Counted from the first letter of the stretch, positions 50,421-59,598 are shown. The stretch is 64,000 nucleotides of DNA from an uncultured Lachnospiraceae bacterium (GCA_910587715.1 CAJUMV010000016.1:1-64000), one strand, 5' to 3'. The notes: generated from the letters alone by a model not told the origin. Numbers and translations are program-made.

Positions 50421-50425
50421 GTTAT

Positions 50426-50887
50426 TTATCTCTTATTCCATTTGTTGTTATTGTTGTTATCCTTTTTGGAGTCCTCCTCCTTCTGCTCTTCCGTCTCAGA
50501 TACATTGGAGGAAGTTTCCGGCAGAGACGCAAGCCCTTCTGTATTCATGATACACTGTCCCTGGAATACCGCGTTCTCGTCCACAACCAGACTCTTCGTG
50601 CGGATATTGCCAATCACCTTACCTGTAGAAGCCACCTCGGTTCTGCCGCCGGAAGTTAAATCGCCTTCCAGAGAACCGCCGATAATAATGCTGCTTCCCT
50701 TCACGTTTCCTTTCACCTTACCGCTGGAACTGATAATGAGCGCGCCCTCCGTTTCCACATCCCCGGTTACACTTCCCTCCACGCGGACTGCCTCTTTTGC
50801 GCGGATATCGCCATCCACCACCATATCAGCGCCTATGATACTGCTGATTTTCGCGTTAATCTGTTCTACCGACTTTTTCCCCAACAT
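50426..50887 (-). CDS. Bactofilin (polymer-forming cytoskeletal protein)
   Basis: 153 residues from ATG 50887 (MLGKKSVEQINAKISSIIGA), after AGGGAGGAAGCT. The core (about 18-110) is a beta-helix with regular GxVxGxV turns (VEGSVTGDVETEGALIISSS, KGNVKGSSIIIGGSLEGDLT); the tail is Ser/Glu/Asp/Asn-rich and disordered. Bactofilins form filaments at the membrane and often work with M23 peptidases to shape the wall. The upstream gene, 10 bp away, is such an M23-like protein. Confidence 0.93.
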   Translation of the reverse strand: MLGKKSVEQINAKISSIIGADMVVDGDIRAKEAVRVEGSVTGDVETEGALIISSSGKVKGNVKGSSIIIGGSLEGDLTSGGRTEVASTGKVIGNIRTKSLVVDENAVFQGQCIMNTEGLASLPETSSNVSETEEQKEEDSKKDNNNNNKWNKR

Positions 50888-50897
50888 AGCTTCCTCC

Positions 50898-51668
50898 CTA
50901 TCCTTTGATCTCAATCAGCTCGAGCGGGTCCACGTAGCTGTCATCCTTGCGGATACTGTAGCCCGTCTCCGTATTATCTTCACCAACCAGAAAAAGAGCC
51001 ACACCCTTCACAATCTGACTGCCTTCCTCCACAATAGGACTGCCCAGATTCCGATAGGTGGTGACATACCCGTTTCCATGGTCGATTATCACGTAGCTTA
51101 CTTCGCCCTCCGCTTCCCGAACTTCTTTCACCGTACCGGGTGCGGTGGCTACCACTTTCGTACCTTCAGCCGCCACGAAAATGAGTTCCTTCCACTCCTT
51201 GTTCGCCTCAACCTTCAGCGTGTTCTCATTTTCGTCCGTCTCATCCTGCTCATCCTGCGCCGCCGTATCCTCTTCCTTAATCTGCGCCGCGCCGCTCATG
51301 GGGAAGCCTCTGGGAATATAATTTTCCTCATGTGCCGCCACCAGCTCGTGCTCCTGCTCTTCCTTACGGCTCAACGTCTCCTCCAGCGAAGACACCTTCC
51401 CTGCAAGGCTTTCCTTTTCCGCCGCAAGCGTTTCGTTCTCCGTTTTCATCTGGACGAGCTGCTCAAGCTGCTTGGCATTCCGCTCTATGTAGCCTCCCAT
51501 GGTAATAGTCGTGTAAACCGCATAACAGATTACCGCCACAAACACCACAAAGGAAACTACCGCCAGCGCGCCCGTCTTAATGTGCATTCTCCGATAGTTC
51601 GCCGCGGGAGAATCGGAAGTTAAAATTATCGTATAAGTGATCTTTCTCTTGCGCAAATCTGTGCTCAT
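50898..51668 (-). CDS. M23/LytM-like membrane protein, probably non-catalytic
   Basis: 256 residues from ATG 51668 (MSTDLRKRKITYTIILTSDS). Membrane segment at about 33-55 (TGALAVVSFVVFVAVICYAV), coiled coil (about 65-110), acidic linker and a LytM domain (about 165-250) with GTVKEVREAEGEVSYVIIDHGNGYVTTYRNLG. The His of the usual Y-x-H-L is replaced (TTYRNL) and the first H-x3-D motif is not seen, so zinc binding and hydrolysis are unlikely. It may be a regulator or scaffold for wall enzymes with bactofilin, an arrangement known in other bacteria. Confidence 0.85.
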   Translation of the reverse strand: MSTDLRKRKITYTIILTSDSPAANYRRMHIKTGALAVVSFVVFVAVICYAVYTTITMGGYIERNAKQLEQLVQMKTENETLAAEKESLAGKVSSLEETLSRKEEQEHELVAAHEENYIPRGFPMSGAAQIKEEDTAAQDEQDETDENENTLKVEANKEWKELIFVAAEGTKVVATAPGTVKEVREAEGEVSYVIIDHGNGYVTTYRNLGSPIVEEGSQIVKGVALFLVGEDNTETGYSIRKDDSYVDPLELIEIKG

Positions 51669-51758
51669 AAATAAGGTCACCTCCACTCATCCGTTTTATT
51701 TTAACACATATTGCGCAAGAAAGACAGAGTATTTTTTAAAACAAATATTGCCTGTACG

Positions 51759-53630
51759 CTATTTTTTCCCCACCGCAAGCGCCCGCGTCGCGTTGAGCAC
51801 CGCCAAAACCATCACGCCCACATCCGCGAAAATCGCCCACCACATACCGACCACGCCTACAGCGCCCAATGCCAGACAAGCGAGCTTCACCGCCAGCGCA
51901 AAGACGATATTTTCGTGAACAATCCGTAAGGTCTTTCTGGAAATCCGCATTGCCAGCGCAATTTTCGCCGGCTCGTCGTCCATCAGCACGATATCCGCCG
52001 CCTCAATCGCCGCATCGGACCCCAGCGCCCCCATAGCAATGCCTAAATCCGCCCGGGAAAGCACCGGCGCGTCATTGATGCCGTCCCCCACAAATGCCAA
52101 TTTCTCCTTTTTCCCCTTCGCCGTCAGGAGTTTTTCCACCTCATCCACTTTATCCGCGGGCAGAAGCTCGCTTCGCACCTCGTCCACGCCAAGCTCCCGC
52201 GCCACCGCTTCCGCTACGGGTTTTGCGTCTCCGGTTAACATAATTATTCTCCGCACTCCCGCTTTTTTGAGCGCGGCAAGCGCTTCTTTCGCACCCGGCT
52301 TCACCACATCGGAAATCAGAATACATCCGGCATACGCGCCGTCCACCGCCACATACACCTGCGTGCCGGTTTCGGAAATCTCCTCCGGCGTAATCTGCAG
52401 CCGCTCCATCAGCCTGCGGTTCCCCGCCGCCACAAGCCGCCCGTCCACATAGGCACAGACACCGTGACCGCCGATTTCCTCCACATCCTTCACTCGACTC
52501 CTGTCAATCTCTTTTCCGTACGCTTCACGCAGACTTTTGCTGATGGGATGGCTAGAATAACTCTCCGCGCAGGCGGCGTACTCAATAAGCGCCTCCTCGG
52601 AAAAATCTGCCGCCGCCTTTTTCGCGGTCACCTCAAACACACCCTTCGTCAATGTTCCCGTCTTATCACAGACCACATATTTCGTCTCGGAAAGCGCTTC
52701 CAGATAGTTGGAACCCTTCACCAGAATACCCTTGGCGGATGCGCCGCCGATTCCTCCGAAAAAGCTTAAAGGAATGGAAATCACCAGCGCGCAGGGGCAG
52801 CTTATGACTAATGTAGTCAATGCCCTTGTCACCCACATCGACCAGTGCGGATCATATCCGAAAAGAAGAGATAAAACCGGCGGCAAAAGCGCCAACGCCA
52901 GTGCGCCGTAGCAGACTGCTGGCGTATAGTATCTGGCAAAACGGGTGATAAAATTCTCGGAACGGGATTTTTTCATGCTGGAATTTTCCACAAGTTCCAG
53001 AATTTTGGAAACTGTTGACTCCCCAAACTCCTTTGTGGTGCGCAATTTTAATACGCCCGACATATTGACACTGCCGCTGATAACCTGATCGCCCGCGCCC
53101 ACCTGTCTGGGCAGGCTCTCCCCCGTCAGCGCGCTCGTGTTCAGGGATGCTTCGCCCTCCTCCACGATACCGTCAATCGGCACCTTCTCACCGGGCATGA
53201 CCGTGATGAGCGTGCCAATCTCCACCTCGTCCGGGTCTACCTGCTCTACACGTCCATCCACCTCTATGTTGGCGTAGTCCGGGCGGATATCCATCAGCTT
53301 CGCAATGTTCCCCCGGCTCTTTCCCACCGCGTAGCTCTGGAAAAGCTCGCCAATCTGGTAAAAGAGCATAACCGCCACACCCTCCGTATATTCCCCCAGC
53401 AGAATGGCTCCCACGGTGGCAACCGCCATCAGAAAATTCTCGTCGAAAACTTCCCCGTGAATCACGCCCAGAAAGGCTTTTCGCAAAATGTCATAGCCGA
53501 TTACCAGATAGGGCACCATAAAGAGTGCAAACTTAAGCCACGGGTTCTCGAGCGGTACGAAAATCAGCCCGACTACAAGAACGGCGGCGATTAAAATTCT
53601 GATAAAAACCTTCTTCTGTTTTCTTGTCAT
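51759..53630 (-). CDS. Heavy-metal P-type ATPase, Zn/Cd/Pb type
   Basis: 623 residues. LNTSALTGESLP (actuator), VISCPCALVISIPL (CPC metal site in the membrane, Zn/Cd/Pb class), VVCDKTGTLTKG (phosphorylation Asp), MLTGD and FVGDGINDAP (hinge). No N-terminal metal-binding HMA domain, and the first two membrane helices are short, so this is a compact form (ZntA is ~730). It should export zinc, cadmium or lead. An operator-like dyad is directly upstream, and a CDF transporter gene lies further upstream. Confidence 0.95.
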   Translation of the reverse strand: MTRKQKKVFIRILIAAVLVVGLIFVPLENPWLKFALFMVPYLVIGYDILRKAFLGVIHGEVFDENFLMAVATVGAILLGEYTEGVAVMLFYQIGELFQSYAVGKSRGNIAKLMDIRPDYANIEVDGRVEQVDPDEVEIGTLITVMPGEKVPIDGIVEEGEASLNTSALTGESLPRQVGAGDQVISGSVNMSGVLKLRTTKEFGESTVSKILELVENSSMKKSRSENFITRFARYYTPAVCYGALALALLPPVLSLLFGYDPHWSMWVTRALTTLVISCPCALVISIPLSFFGGIGGASAKGILVKGSNYLEALSETKYVVCDKTGTLTKGVFEVTAKKAAADFSEEALIEYAACAESYSSHPISKSLREAYGKEIDRSRVKDVEEIGGHGVCAYVDGRLVAAGNRRLMERLQITPEEISETGTQVYVAVDGAYAGCILISDVVKPGAKEALAALKKAGVRRIIMLTGDAKPVAEAVARELGVDEVRSELLPADKVDEVEKLLTAKGKKEKLAFVGDGINDAPVLSRADLGIAMGALGSDAAIEAADIVLMDDEPAKIALAMRISRKTLRIVHENIVFALAVKLACLALGAVGVVGMWWAIFADVGVMVLAVLNATRALAVGKK

Positions 53631-53662
53631 CTGTTTTCCCCCCTGTGTCTATATCACTTTAT

Positions 53663-53686
53663 ATGAACATTCAAACATATATTCAT
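53663..53686 (-). promoter_or_regulatory. Metalloregulator operator candidate upstream of the P-type ATPase
   Basis: ATGAACATTCAAACATATATTCAT, an imperfect dyad resembling ArsR/SmtB/CadC-type sites (TGAA...TTCA). It lies 33 bp upstream of the start and next to a TTGACA. No regulator gene is in the window. Confidence 0.5.
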
Positions 53687-53719
53687 TCGTTTGTCAAGGT
53701 ATATTTTTATGCTGCTCCC

Positions 53720-53835
53720 ATAAGCAGACTCGAAATGCTTCGCATTTCTCGTTCGCATTGCTCGCCATAAATCGTCATAGACAGTCTTGCATGCAAGCAC
53801 GCATCCTGTCTCTGGCGCTTTCTGGCTCTGCTTAT
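53720..53835. repeat. Dispersed structured element, family A, copy 2
   Basis: Closing stem ATAAGCAGA and TCTGCTTAT (116 bp between ends), the same GAAATGCTTCGCATTTC hairpin as copy 1, then a GACAG/CTGTC stem around GCATGCAAGCACGCATC. Sits in the 5' region of the P-type ATPase gene. Confidence 0.75.
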
Positions 53836-53849
53836 GCGCGCAAATTAAA

Positions 53850-53947
53850 GGACAACATCAACCGCCAAGTGTTCTCCGGGATTTTCTGTGTGTGAACCGA
53901 GACACTGGCGATACGTCGCCGCACTCCTCCCAGAACTGATGTTGTCC
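53850..53947 (-). ncRNA. Structured RNA candidate between CDF and P-type ATPase genes
   Basis: A 98-nt segment closed by GGACAACATCA and TGATGTTGTCC (11 bp). Inside are GTTCTGGGA with TCCCGGAGAAC and a GGCGA-CGTA-TCGCC hairpin, giving a compact multi-stem fold. On the minus strand a short T-rich stretch follows. Position between two metal exporters suggests a metal-sensing leader or a terminator-type switch for the ATPase; I cannot match it to a known riboswitch class. Confidence 0.5.
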
Positions 53948-54045
53948 TTTCTCTATTATATGCTATTTTTCGCTGCCGCACAAGTTTTCTGTCCGTGCAG
54001 TCTTATGCATTTCTATCCAGAATTTGCAGCGCCAGACAGTTTTGT

Positions 54046-54933
54046 CTACTCTTCCCCCGGATTCACATGCACCATGATATGCTTCACCTTGGGAAAATTC
54101 TTTTCGATGGAATCGTGCACCCGCTCCGCCGTCTCGTGAGCGCGCCGAAGCGTCTCTTCCCCATCGGCGCGTATCTCGATGTCCACATAAATTTTGTTGC
54201 CGAAAACTCTCGTGTGCAAAAGGTCTACGCCGAGCACACCCTCCTGCGCCGCCGCGCATTCCCGAAGCGCGGCTTCCGTCTCCTCGTCGCACGCCTTGTC
54301 TACCATCTTATCCACCGCGTCCATAAAGATCTCGTATGCCGCTTTCTCGATAAACACGCAGATCACCACGCTTGCCACCGGGTCTAAAATCGGAAACCCC
54401 AGCCTCGCGCCGCCAATGCCGATCAGAGCACCCACCGAGGAGAGGGCGTCAGAACGGTGATGCCAGGCGTCCGCCATCAGCGCGCCGGAATCGATTCTTC
54501 TGGCATGTACCTTCGTGTATTGGTACATCGCCTCCTTCACGACGATGGAAACCGCCGCCGCCACAAGCGCGAGCCGCCCCGGCACCGTCAGACTGGCGTA
54601 ATCTCCGCCCGTAATCTGTCTGAGCGCCGAATACCCGATTCCCAGACCCGTAAAGGCAAGAATGGTGGCAAGCACAATCGCCGCCACGCACTCCAGCCGC
54701 TCATGCCCGTAAGGGTGGTTTTTATCCGATTCCTTCCTCGATATCCGAATGCCAATGATAACCACAACGGTGCTGAACACATCAGACGCCGAGTGAATCG
54801 CGTCGGAGATGATCGCGCCGGAGTGTGCCAAGATACCCGCCAACATCTTAAATACGGTCAGCCCAAAGTTTGCGACAATGCTGACCGCCGAGACGCGCAT
54901 GGCGACCCGCTCAAATTCCTCTTCCTTTTTCAA
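54046..54933 (-). CDS. Cation diffusion facilitator (CDF) transporter
   Basis: 295 residues with six membrane segments. Metal site residues are seen in SDAIHSASDVFST (helix 2) and DAWHHRSDALSSVG (helix 5); HPYGHERLE is the typical loop. The C-terminal cytoplasmic domain (about 210-295) has the ferredoxin-like fold pattern (GVDLLHTRVFGNKIYVDIEI). It exports zinc, cobalt, iron or manganese by proton exchange. The next gene downstream is the P-type ATPase. Confidence 0.95.
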   Translation of the reverse strand: MKKEEEFERVAMRVSAVSIVANFGLTVFKMLAGILAHSGAIISDAIHSASDVFSTVVVIIGIRISRKESDKNHPYGHERLECVAAIVLATILAFTGLGIGYSALRQITGGDYASLTVPGRLALVAAAVSIVVKEAMYQYTKVHARRIDSGALMADAWHHRSDALSSVGALIGIGGARLGFPILDPVASVVICVFIEKAAYEIFMDAVDKMVDKACDEETEAALRECAAAQEGVLGVDLLHTRVFGNKIYVDIEIRADGEETLRRAHETAERVHDSIEKNFPKVKHIMVHVNPGEE

Positions 54934-55262
54934 TCAATGCACCTTGCTTTCCAAAATATATTTCACTCTAATCTACCACATCCGCCCTCCCCGCGCAAGC
55001 CTTTTCTTTGTTTTTTCACAGATAAAGTATCGGCAGTTCGTCTAAGCTAACTTACACAGGCTGCCGTCGCTCTTATCCCTACGCCCCCGCTCTTTGCAAA
55101 ACAGACCGCACAAAAATATTGCCTTTTTACCACACATTTTATATACTGAAAACAACTGCAAATTTCTGAAATAAGTGTGAATAATCTGAGATTTTGCCCA
55201 CGGCGCCCATGAATATGCCTGGCGGCAGACTCAGAACGGGAAATTGAAAAACGGAGGCAAAC
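54934..55262. other. Intergenic region between the CDF gene and the gene at 55263
   Basis: Divergent promoter region of about 330 bp. The ribosome binding site GGAGGCAAAC is at its right end. I see no repeat or small gene that I can support. Confidence 0.4.
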
Positions 55263-55979
55263 ATGATTACAAAAAACACGGACGGATTACTGGATGCGCT
55301 GAAAACCGCGCAGGAAAAGCAGGATTATGAGAGCGTGGCAAAATACTATCTGCAGCTTGGAAAAGAGTACAGGAAAAAGGGCATGACCGCAAAGGCGCTT
55401 TATTACCTGAACCGTTTTGACAATCTCGTCGGCGGGATGGACAGCCCGTATGACAAATTTGCCAAAAAGGACGATCAGGCATGCGAGTGGATCGAGGAAC
55501 TGGAAGAAGAACATATGCCTTATGAAAAAACGATACAGGAACAGGTTTTGGAAAAGGCGGAGGATTTAAACACGCCGCAGAAGCTCCAATGGCTGCTTTT
55601 GACCATGTCCAGATTTTGCCGGCTTTTTACCTACACTTCCCTTCTCCCGGAGTTTGAGGCGTTCGGGGAGCTGGAGAGTTTTGTCCCGGCGGACTTAGAA
55701 GGCGGAGACGGGACGTTCCTCTTTGGCGCGGCGGTTTATGTGCTCTCGCATTTTATCTTTGATGAAGTGGATGAAGATGATATCAAGATGGAATTTGCGG
55801 CGGGCGGGCTTATGACGGACTACTACTACCGCACATCCGACACGGACGTAGCGGACGAGCCCAAAATCAAGGAAGAAACCGCGCGCATCTTCTCGGATTA
55901 CGAATTTGTAAAAAGCAACCCGAATGCCGCAAGCTTCCGAAACCGGACTGCAGAGTATAAGAAGATTATGCTGGTATAA
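55263..55979 (+). CDS. Hypothetical TPR-like helical protein
   Basis: 238 residues, ATG after GGAGGCAAAC. The first 60 residues (LLDALKTAQEKQDYESVAKY, KEYRKKGMTAKALYYLNRFD) look like one or two TPR helix pairs; the remainder is acidic and helical. It resembles clostridial proteins of unknown function with no signal peptide or membrane segment. The gene is alone between CDF and purB. A palindrome without a T-run lies between it and the convergent purB. Confidence 0.7.
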   Translation: MITKNTDGLLDALKTAQEKQDYESVAKYYLQLGKEYRKKGMTAKALYYLNRFDNLVGGMDSPYDKFAKKDDQACEWIEELEEEHMPYEKTIQEQVLEKAEDLNTPQKLQWLLLTMSRFCRLFTYTSLLPEFEAFGELESFVPADLEGGDGTFLFGAAVYVLSHFIFDEVDEDDIKMEFAAGGLMTDYYYRTSDTDVADEPKIKEETARIFSDYEFVKSNPNAASFRNRTAEYKKIMLV

Positions 55980-55990
55980 AATGCTGCATA

Positions 55991-56019
55991 GGAGAATGCC
56001 CGTTTTATGGGCATTCTCC
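55991..56019. terminator. Hairpin between convergent genes (55263 gene and purB)
   Basis: GGAGAATGCCC and GGGCATTCTCC, a perfect 11-bp stem around GTTTTAT. No clear T-run on either side. Confidence 0.5.
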
Positions 56020-56033
56020 CGCGTGAGGACAAC

Positions 56034-57485
56034 CTAGACTGTGATCTCCGCCGTCACCCCCAGCAGCTCCTTATTCTCCGTGAGAATCGGATTCACGATT
56101 TCTTTCAAGAACTTCTCCACCTGCAGCGGCGCGCGCCCCACATAGTTAGACGGCTCCATGGTCTTCTGCAGGTCTTCCAGACTCATGTTGAAAGCCGGGT
56201 CCGCCGCGATCAGCTCCAGCAGGTTATTTTCCTTTCCTTCTCTCTTCACATTGGCGCCCGCGATCATGGAGAGCTCCCTGATCTTCTCGTGCAGCTCCTG
56301 TCTGTTGCCCCCAGCTTTGACGGCGTCCATCATAATATTTTCCGTCGCCATAAAGGGCAGTTCGCTCATCAGGCGTTTTGTTATCACTTTATCGTACACA
56401 ACCAGACCATCCACCACATTCAGGCACAGGTCCAGAATCCCGTCCACCGCGAGAAACGCCTCGGGAACGGAAAGCCGCTTGTTCGCCGAATCGTCCAGCG
56501 TCCGCTCAAACCACTGGACAGAGGAAGTGATCGCCGGATTCAAGGCGTCCACCATCACGAACCGTGCCAGGGAGGCGATGCGCTCGCTGCGCATGGGGTT
56601 TCTCTTGTAAGCCATCGCTGAGGAACCGATCTGGCTCTTCTCAAAAGGCTCCTCCACTTCCTTCAAGTGCTGGAGCAGGCGGATGTCGTTCGACATCTTG
56701 TGGGCGGAAGCCGCGATGCCCGCCAGAATGTTGCATACTCTCGTGTCCACCTTGCGGGAATATGTCTGCCCGGACACGGGATAGCATTTCTCAAATCCCA
56801 TTTTCGCAGCGATCATGGGATCGATCTTATCAATGGTCTCCTGATCGCCGTCAAACAGCTCCTGAAAAGACGCCTGCGTGCCCGTGGTGCCCTTGGAACC
56901 GAGTAGTTTCAGACTCCCCAGCACATAGTCCAAATCTTCCAAATCGAGACAGAATTCCTGCGCCCACAGGGTCGCCCGCTTCCCGACGGTGGTAGGCTGC
57001 GCGGGCTGGAAATGGGTAAACGCCAGCGTCGGCAGATCCTTATACTCCTGCGCAAACTTTGCCAGCTCCGCAATCACGTTCACCAGCTTTTTCTTCACCA
57101 GGGTAAGCGCCTCGCGCATTACGATAATGTCCGTGTTGTCCCCCACATAGCAGGAGGTGGCGCCGAGATGGATGATGCCCGCCGCCTTGGGACACTGCTG
57201 CCCATAGGCGTAGACATGACTCATCACGTCATGCCGAACCTCTTTCTCCCTCGCCTTCGCCACATCGTAATTGATATCCTCCGCATACTTTTTAAGCTCG
57301 TCAATCTGCTCCTGCGTAATAACGGGTTTCCCGTTCTGGGAGAGTCCCAGCTCCATCTCCGTCTCCGCCAGCGCGATCCAAAGCCGCCGCCACGTCCGAA
57401 ACTTCATATCCGGGGAGAAAATATACTGCATCTCCTTACTTGCATACCGTTCCGACAGGGGGCTCACATATCTGTCTGTACTCAT
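56034..57485 (-). CDS. purB: Adenylosuccinate lyase
   Basis: 483 residues, full length. Fumarase/aspartase superfamily: HLGATSCYVGDN, FTHFQPAQPTTVGKRA and the signature GSSAMAYKRNPMRSERI with the catalytic Ser. It acts twice in purine synthesis, splitting fumarate from SAICAR and from adenylosuccinate. On the same strand as purA. Start MSTDRYVSPLSERYASKEMQ. Confidence 0.98.
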   Translation of the reverse strand: MSTDRYVSPLSERYASKEMQYIFSPDMKFRTWRRLWIALAETEMELGLSQNGKPVITQEQIDELKKYAEDINYDVAKAREKEVRHDVMSHVYAYGQQCPKAAGIIHLGATSCYVGDNTDIIVMREALTLVKKKLVNVIAELAKFAQEYKDLPTLAFTHFQPAQPTTVGKRATLWAQEFCLDLEDLDYVLGSLKLLGSKGTTGTQASFQELFDGDQETIDKIDPMIAAKMGFEKCYPVSGQTYSRKVDTRVCNILAGIAASAHKMSNDIRLLQHLKEVEEPFEKSQIGSSAMAYKRNPMRSERIASLARFVMVDALNPAITSSVQWFERTLDDSANKRLSVPEAFLAVDGILDLCLNVVDGLVVYDKVITKRLMSELPFMATENIMMDAVKAGGNRQELHEKIRELSMIAGANVKREGKENNLLELIAADPAFNMSLEDLQKTMEPSNYVGRAPLQVEKFLKEIVNPILTENKELLGVTAEITV

Positions 57486-57533
57486 CTTTCCCTTTCCTTT
57501 CTATCGTGAAATTTCGCAATCACCTATCTATGA

Positions 57534-58715
57534 TCAGGAACTAAACTTCTGCTCATATTCCTCCACCGTCTGCATAATCTCCTTCGCGTACTTCGGATAC
57601 CGCTCCACCAGCGCCTTGATATCCCTCTGGGATGTTCCCGCCACCACTTCCCGATTATAATCCATACGCCGTCTTAAGGACTGCCTGCGGATAATTAGAT
57701 TATGTCTTATCTCCACCATCTCCTTGGAGTCCAGAATGGCCTCCGTCTGATGCAGCCAGATAGCCGGGTCCTGTATCTGATAGCATTTCAATATCTGCAG
57801 AAGCTCCTGCTCACTGTAATCCAAATCCAGCTCCGCCCTGCGGAATTTCTCCCGCTCCTCCTTCTCAACCTTGTAATTTTCCCACGTTTCAGTCAATTCT
57901 TTGGCACTGTTCACGCCATACTTCATATATAAATATTCGAGAAGATGCGTGTTATTCACATAGCGGATTTTTACTTTATTTTGCAAAAGAATTATCTTAT
58001 TAATCCCGGTCTCGACTCTCCGCAGCTCCTTTCTGGCGTCCATATGCTTCACATAAATCAGCGTGATTACCACCGCCGCCACGCCCGCCGTAGCAAGATA
58101 TCCCAGCTTTGTATCCATCTCCAGAAAAAACTGCAAAAACATGAGTAACAGTACGCAAAGTCCCAGCGCGGTCACGCAGATAATGGTCATGCCTTTGGTA
58201 TCGGAAATCAGCCGCATCACCTCATTTTTACGATAGAGATAAGCGTGCTTTTCGCCCTCGAGACGGCTTAAGTCCTTGCGGATTAACTCCTGATAATTCT
58301 CCGCGTCAGTGATTTTTTTAAAAGCCTCCTCTATCTCGTCTTCCATGCGCTCCACCATACGGTACTTCTCGTCCGTAATCCGGTGGGGTCTGCCCATGAA
58401 ATCCGTCTTTCTCTCCTGCAGGAGAGACACCCGCTTCGCGCAGTCCTTAAGCTGGTCGCTCTCCTCCGGCGGCAGCGCCTCGATCTCCTCCATATCCTTT
58501 AAGTAGGAGGTGACCATATTGTACTCAAAGTTCAGATTTTCCAGCTCTTTCGTAGCATCCGCAATCTTCTCCAGACAGTTTTTTACATAGTCGTTTCTCT
58601 GCTCCTTATTGTCGAAGTCTATCTCCCGCGAGGACTCCTCCTCTTCCCACTCTTCCTCGTCATACTCATCGTAGTCTCTGCGGAATCTGTTAAGCAGTCT
58701 TTTAATAAAGCCCAT
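57534..58715 (-). CDS. Membrane coiled-coil protein in the DUF5716/DUF5717 operon
   Basis: 393 residues from ATG 58715 (MGFIKRLLNRFRRDYDEYDE), after GGAGGAG. A short basic helix then an acidic patch, coiled coil (about 35-175), two membrane segments (about 183-205 and 211-228), coiled coil (about 230-300) and a helical end. Both long domains should face the cytoplasm. Last of four genes with short gaps, so it probably works with the TPR, Hsp70-like and DUF5717 proteins. Function unknown; layout suggests a membrane scaffold. Confidence 0.75.
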   Translation of the reverse strand: MGFIKRLLNRFRRDYDEYDEEEWEEEESSREIDFDNKEQRNDYVKNCLEKIADATKELENLNFEYNMVTSYLKDMEEIEALPPEESDQLKDCAKRVSLLQERKTDFMGRPHRITDEKYRMVERMEDEIEEAFKKITDAENYQELIRKDLSRLEGEKHAYLYRKNEVMRLISDTKGMTIICVTALGLCVLLLMFLQFFLEMDTKLGYLATAGVAAVVITLIYVKHMDARKELRRVETGINKIILLQNKVKIRYVNNTHLLEYLYMKYGVNSAKELTETWENYKVEKEEREKFRRAELDLDYSEQELLQILKCYQIQDPAIWLHQTEAILDSKEMVEIRHNLIIRRQSLRRRMDYNREVVAGTSQRDIKALVERYPKYAKEIMQTVEEYEQKFSS

Positions 58716-58749
58716 TTTTCTCCTCCACATCAGAACCGTTTATCGTTCT

Positions 58750-59598
58750 CTATCTCATGCTCCTGCGGTACTTTTCTATTAACCCCGCCGTCAGTTTCCC
58801 GATTTCTTCATAATAAGGTGTGGAGCCGCCAAGCGCGCCCGCGCCCTCCTCCTTCATCACCTGATAGGTGACAAGCATCCTGTTTTCGTCCGTTCCCTCA
58901 AAAGAGCCTTCCGCCCGCTTCACCATCCGCTCCACCTCCAAAGACAGCTCATGGAACTCGGGATGCGCCGCGATATAATCAATATATGCGTTCTCCTGCT
59001 GCCCCATACGCAGCGCCGCTAGATACATCTTAAGCCCCTCTTTTTTTCCGTCGGTCTGATAAGACTTCATAAACCAGTCCGCCGCCTGTCCGTAGAGAAA
59101 CATGCCCGCACAGGCAACGCCCATATTGTGATAAAGTCTCGCCAAAAGCAACTTTTCGTTCCCCGGCACCTCCGCCGCCAGACTCTGGTACTGCTGCAGC
59201 GCCGCTAGATACCGCTTCTCCCCCAGCAGGTAATCCGCCTTCGCCTTCTGCCGCTCGTAAGGGCTTAAGCCGTCGTTGCCCCGCACAATCTCCTCTGTCC
59301 GTTCGATGACATCCGGCGGATAAATATTCACATACTCCAGAACCGCGCCCACATAAGCCGCTGTGGAGCCCCGCCTGTTCAGCAGTGCATCCAGCGTGTG
59401 CGCCAGCTCACTTAAAGAACACTCCTGCTCCAGCCACCTGACCATATCCCGCTGCATGACTTCCGCGTCCAGAAGCTCCGCCCTGTCCACAAGGAGAAAG
59501 CACAATTCCTCCACCGAATAAAGGTTTACATAAAACCTTTCCATATAATAGGGATTTTCAGCCCTTCTCCCTGTTCCTAGAATCATCTGCCCATCCAT
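58750..59598 (-). CDS. TPR-type protein in the DUF5716/DUF5717 operon
   Basis: 282 residues. TPR-like helix pairs between about 115 and 205 (AKADYLLGEKRYLAALQQYQ, LYHNMGVACAGMFLYGQAAD); N-terminal helical domain with MERFYVNLYSVEELCFLLVD, C-terminal helix. TPR proteins hold partners together, which fits a place between a membrane coiled-coil protein and an Hsp70-like ATPase. Starts at ATG 59598; a start at the inner MERFYVNL is also possible. Family known in Lachnospiraceae as hypothetical. Confidence 0.75.
   Translation of the reverse strand: MDGQMILGTGRRAENPYYMERFYVNLYSVEELCFLLVDRAELLDAEVMQRDMVRWLEQECSLSELAHTLDALLNRRGSTAAYVGAVLEYVNIYPPDVIERTEEIVRGNDGLSPYERQKAKADYLLGEKRYLAALQQYQSLAAEVPGNEKLLLARLYHNMGVACAGMFLYGQAADWFMKSYQTDGKKEGLKMYLAALRMGQQENAYIDYIAAHPEFHELSLEVERMVKRAEGSFEGTDENRMLVTYQVMKEEGAGALGGSTPYYEEIGKLTAGLIEKYRRSMR

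Noticed and set aside
53850..53947. Firm assignment as a NiCo (czcD) riboswitch
   Set aside because: Only position fits; I cannot align the conserved core from memory, so it is left as an unassigned structured RNA candidate.
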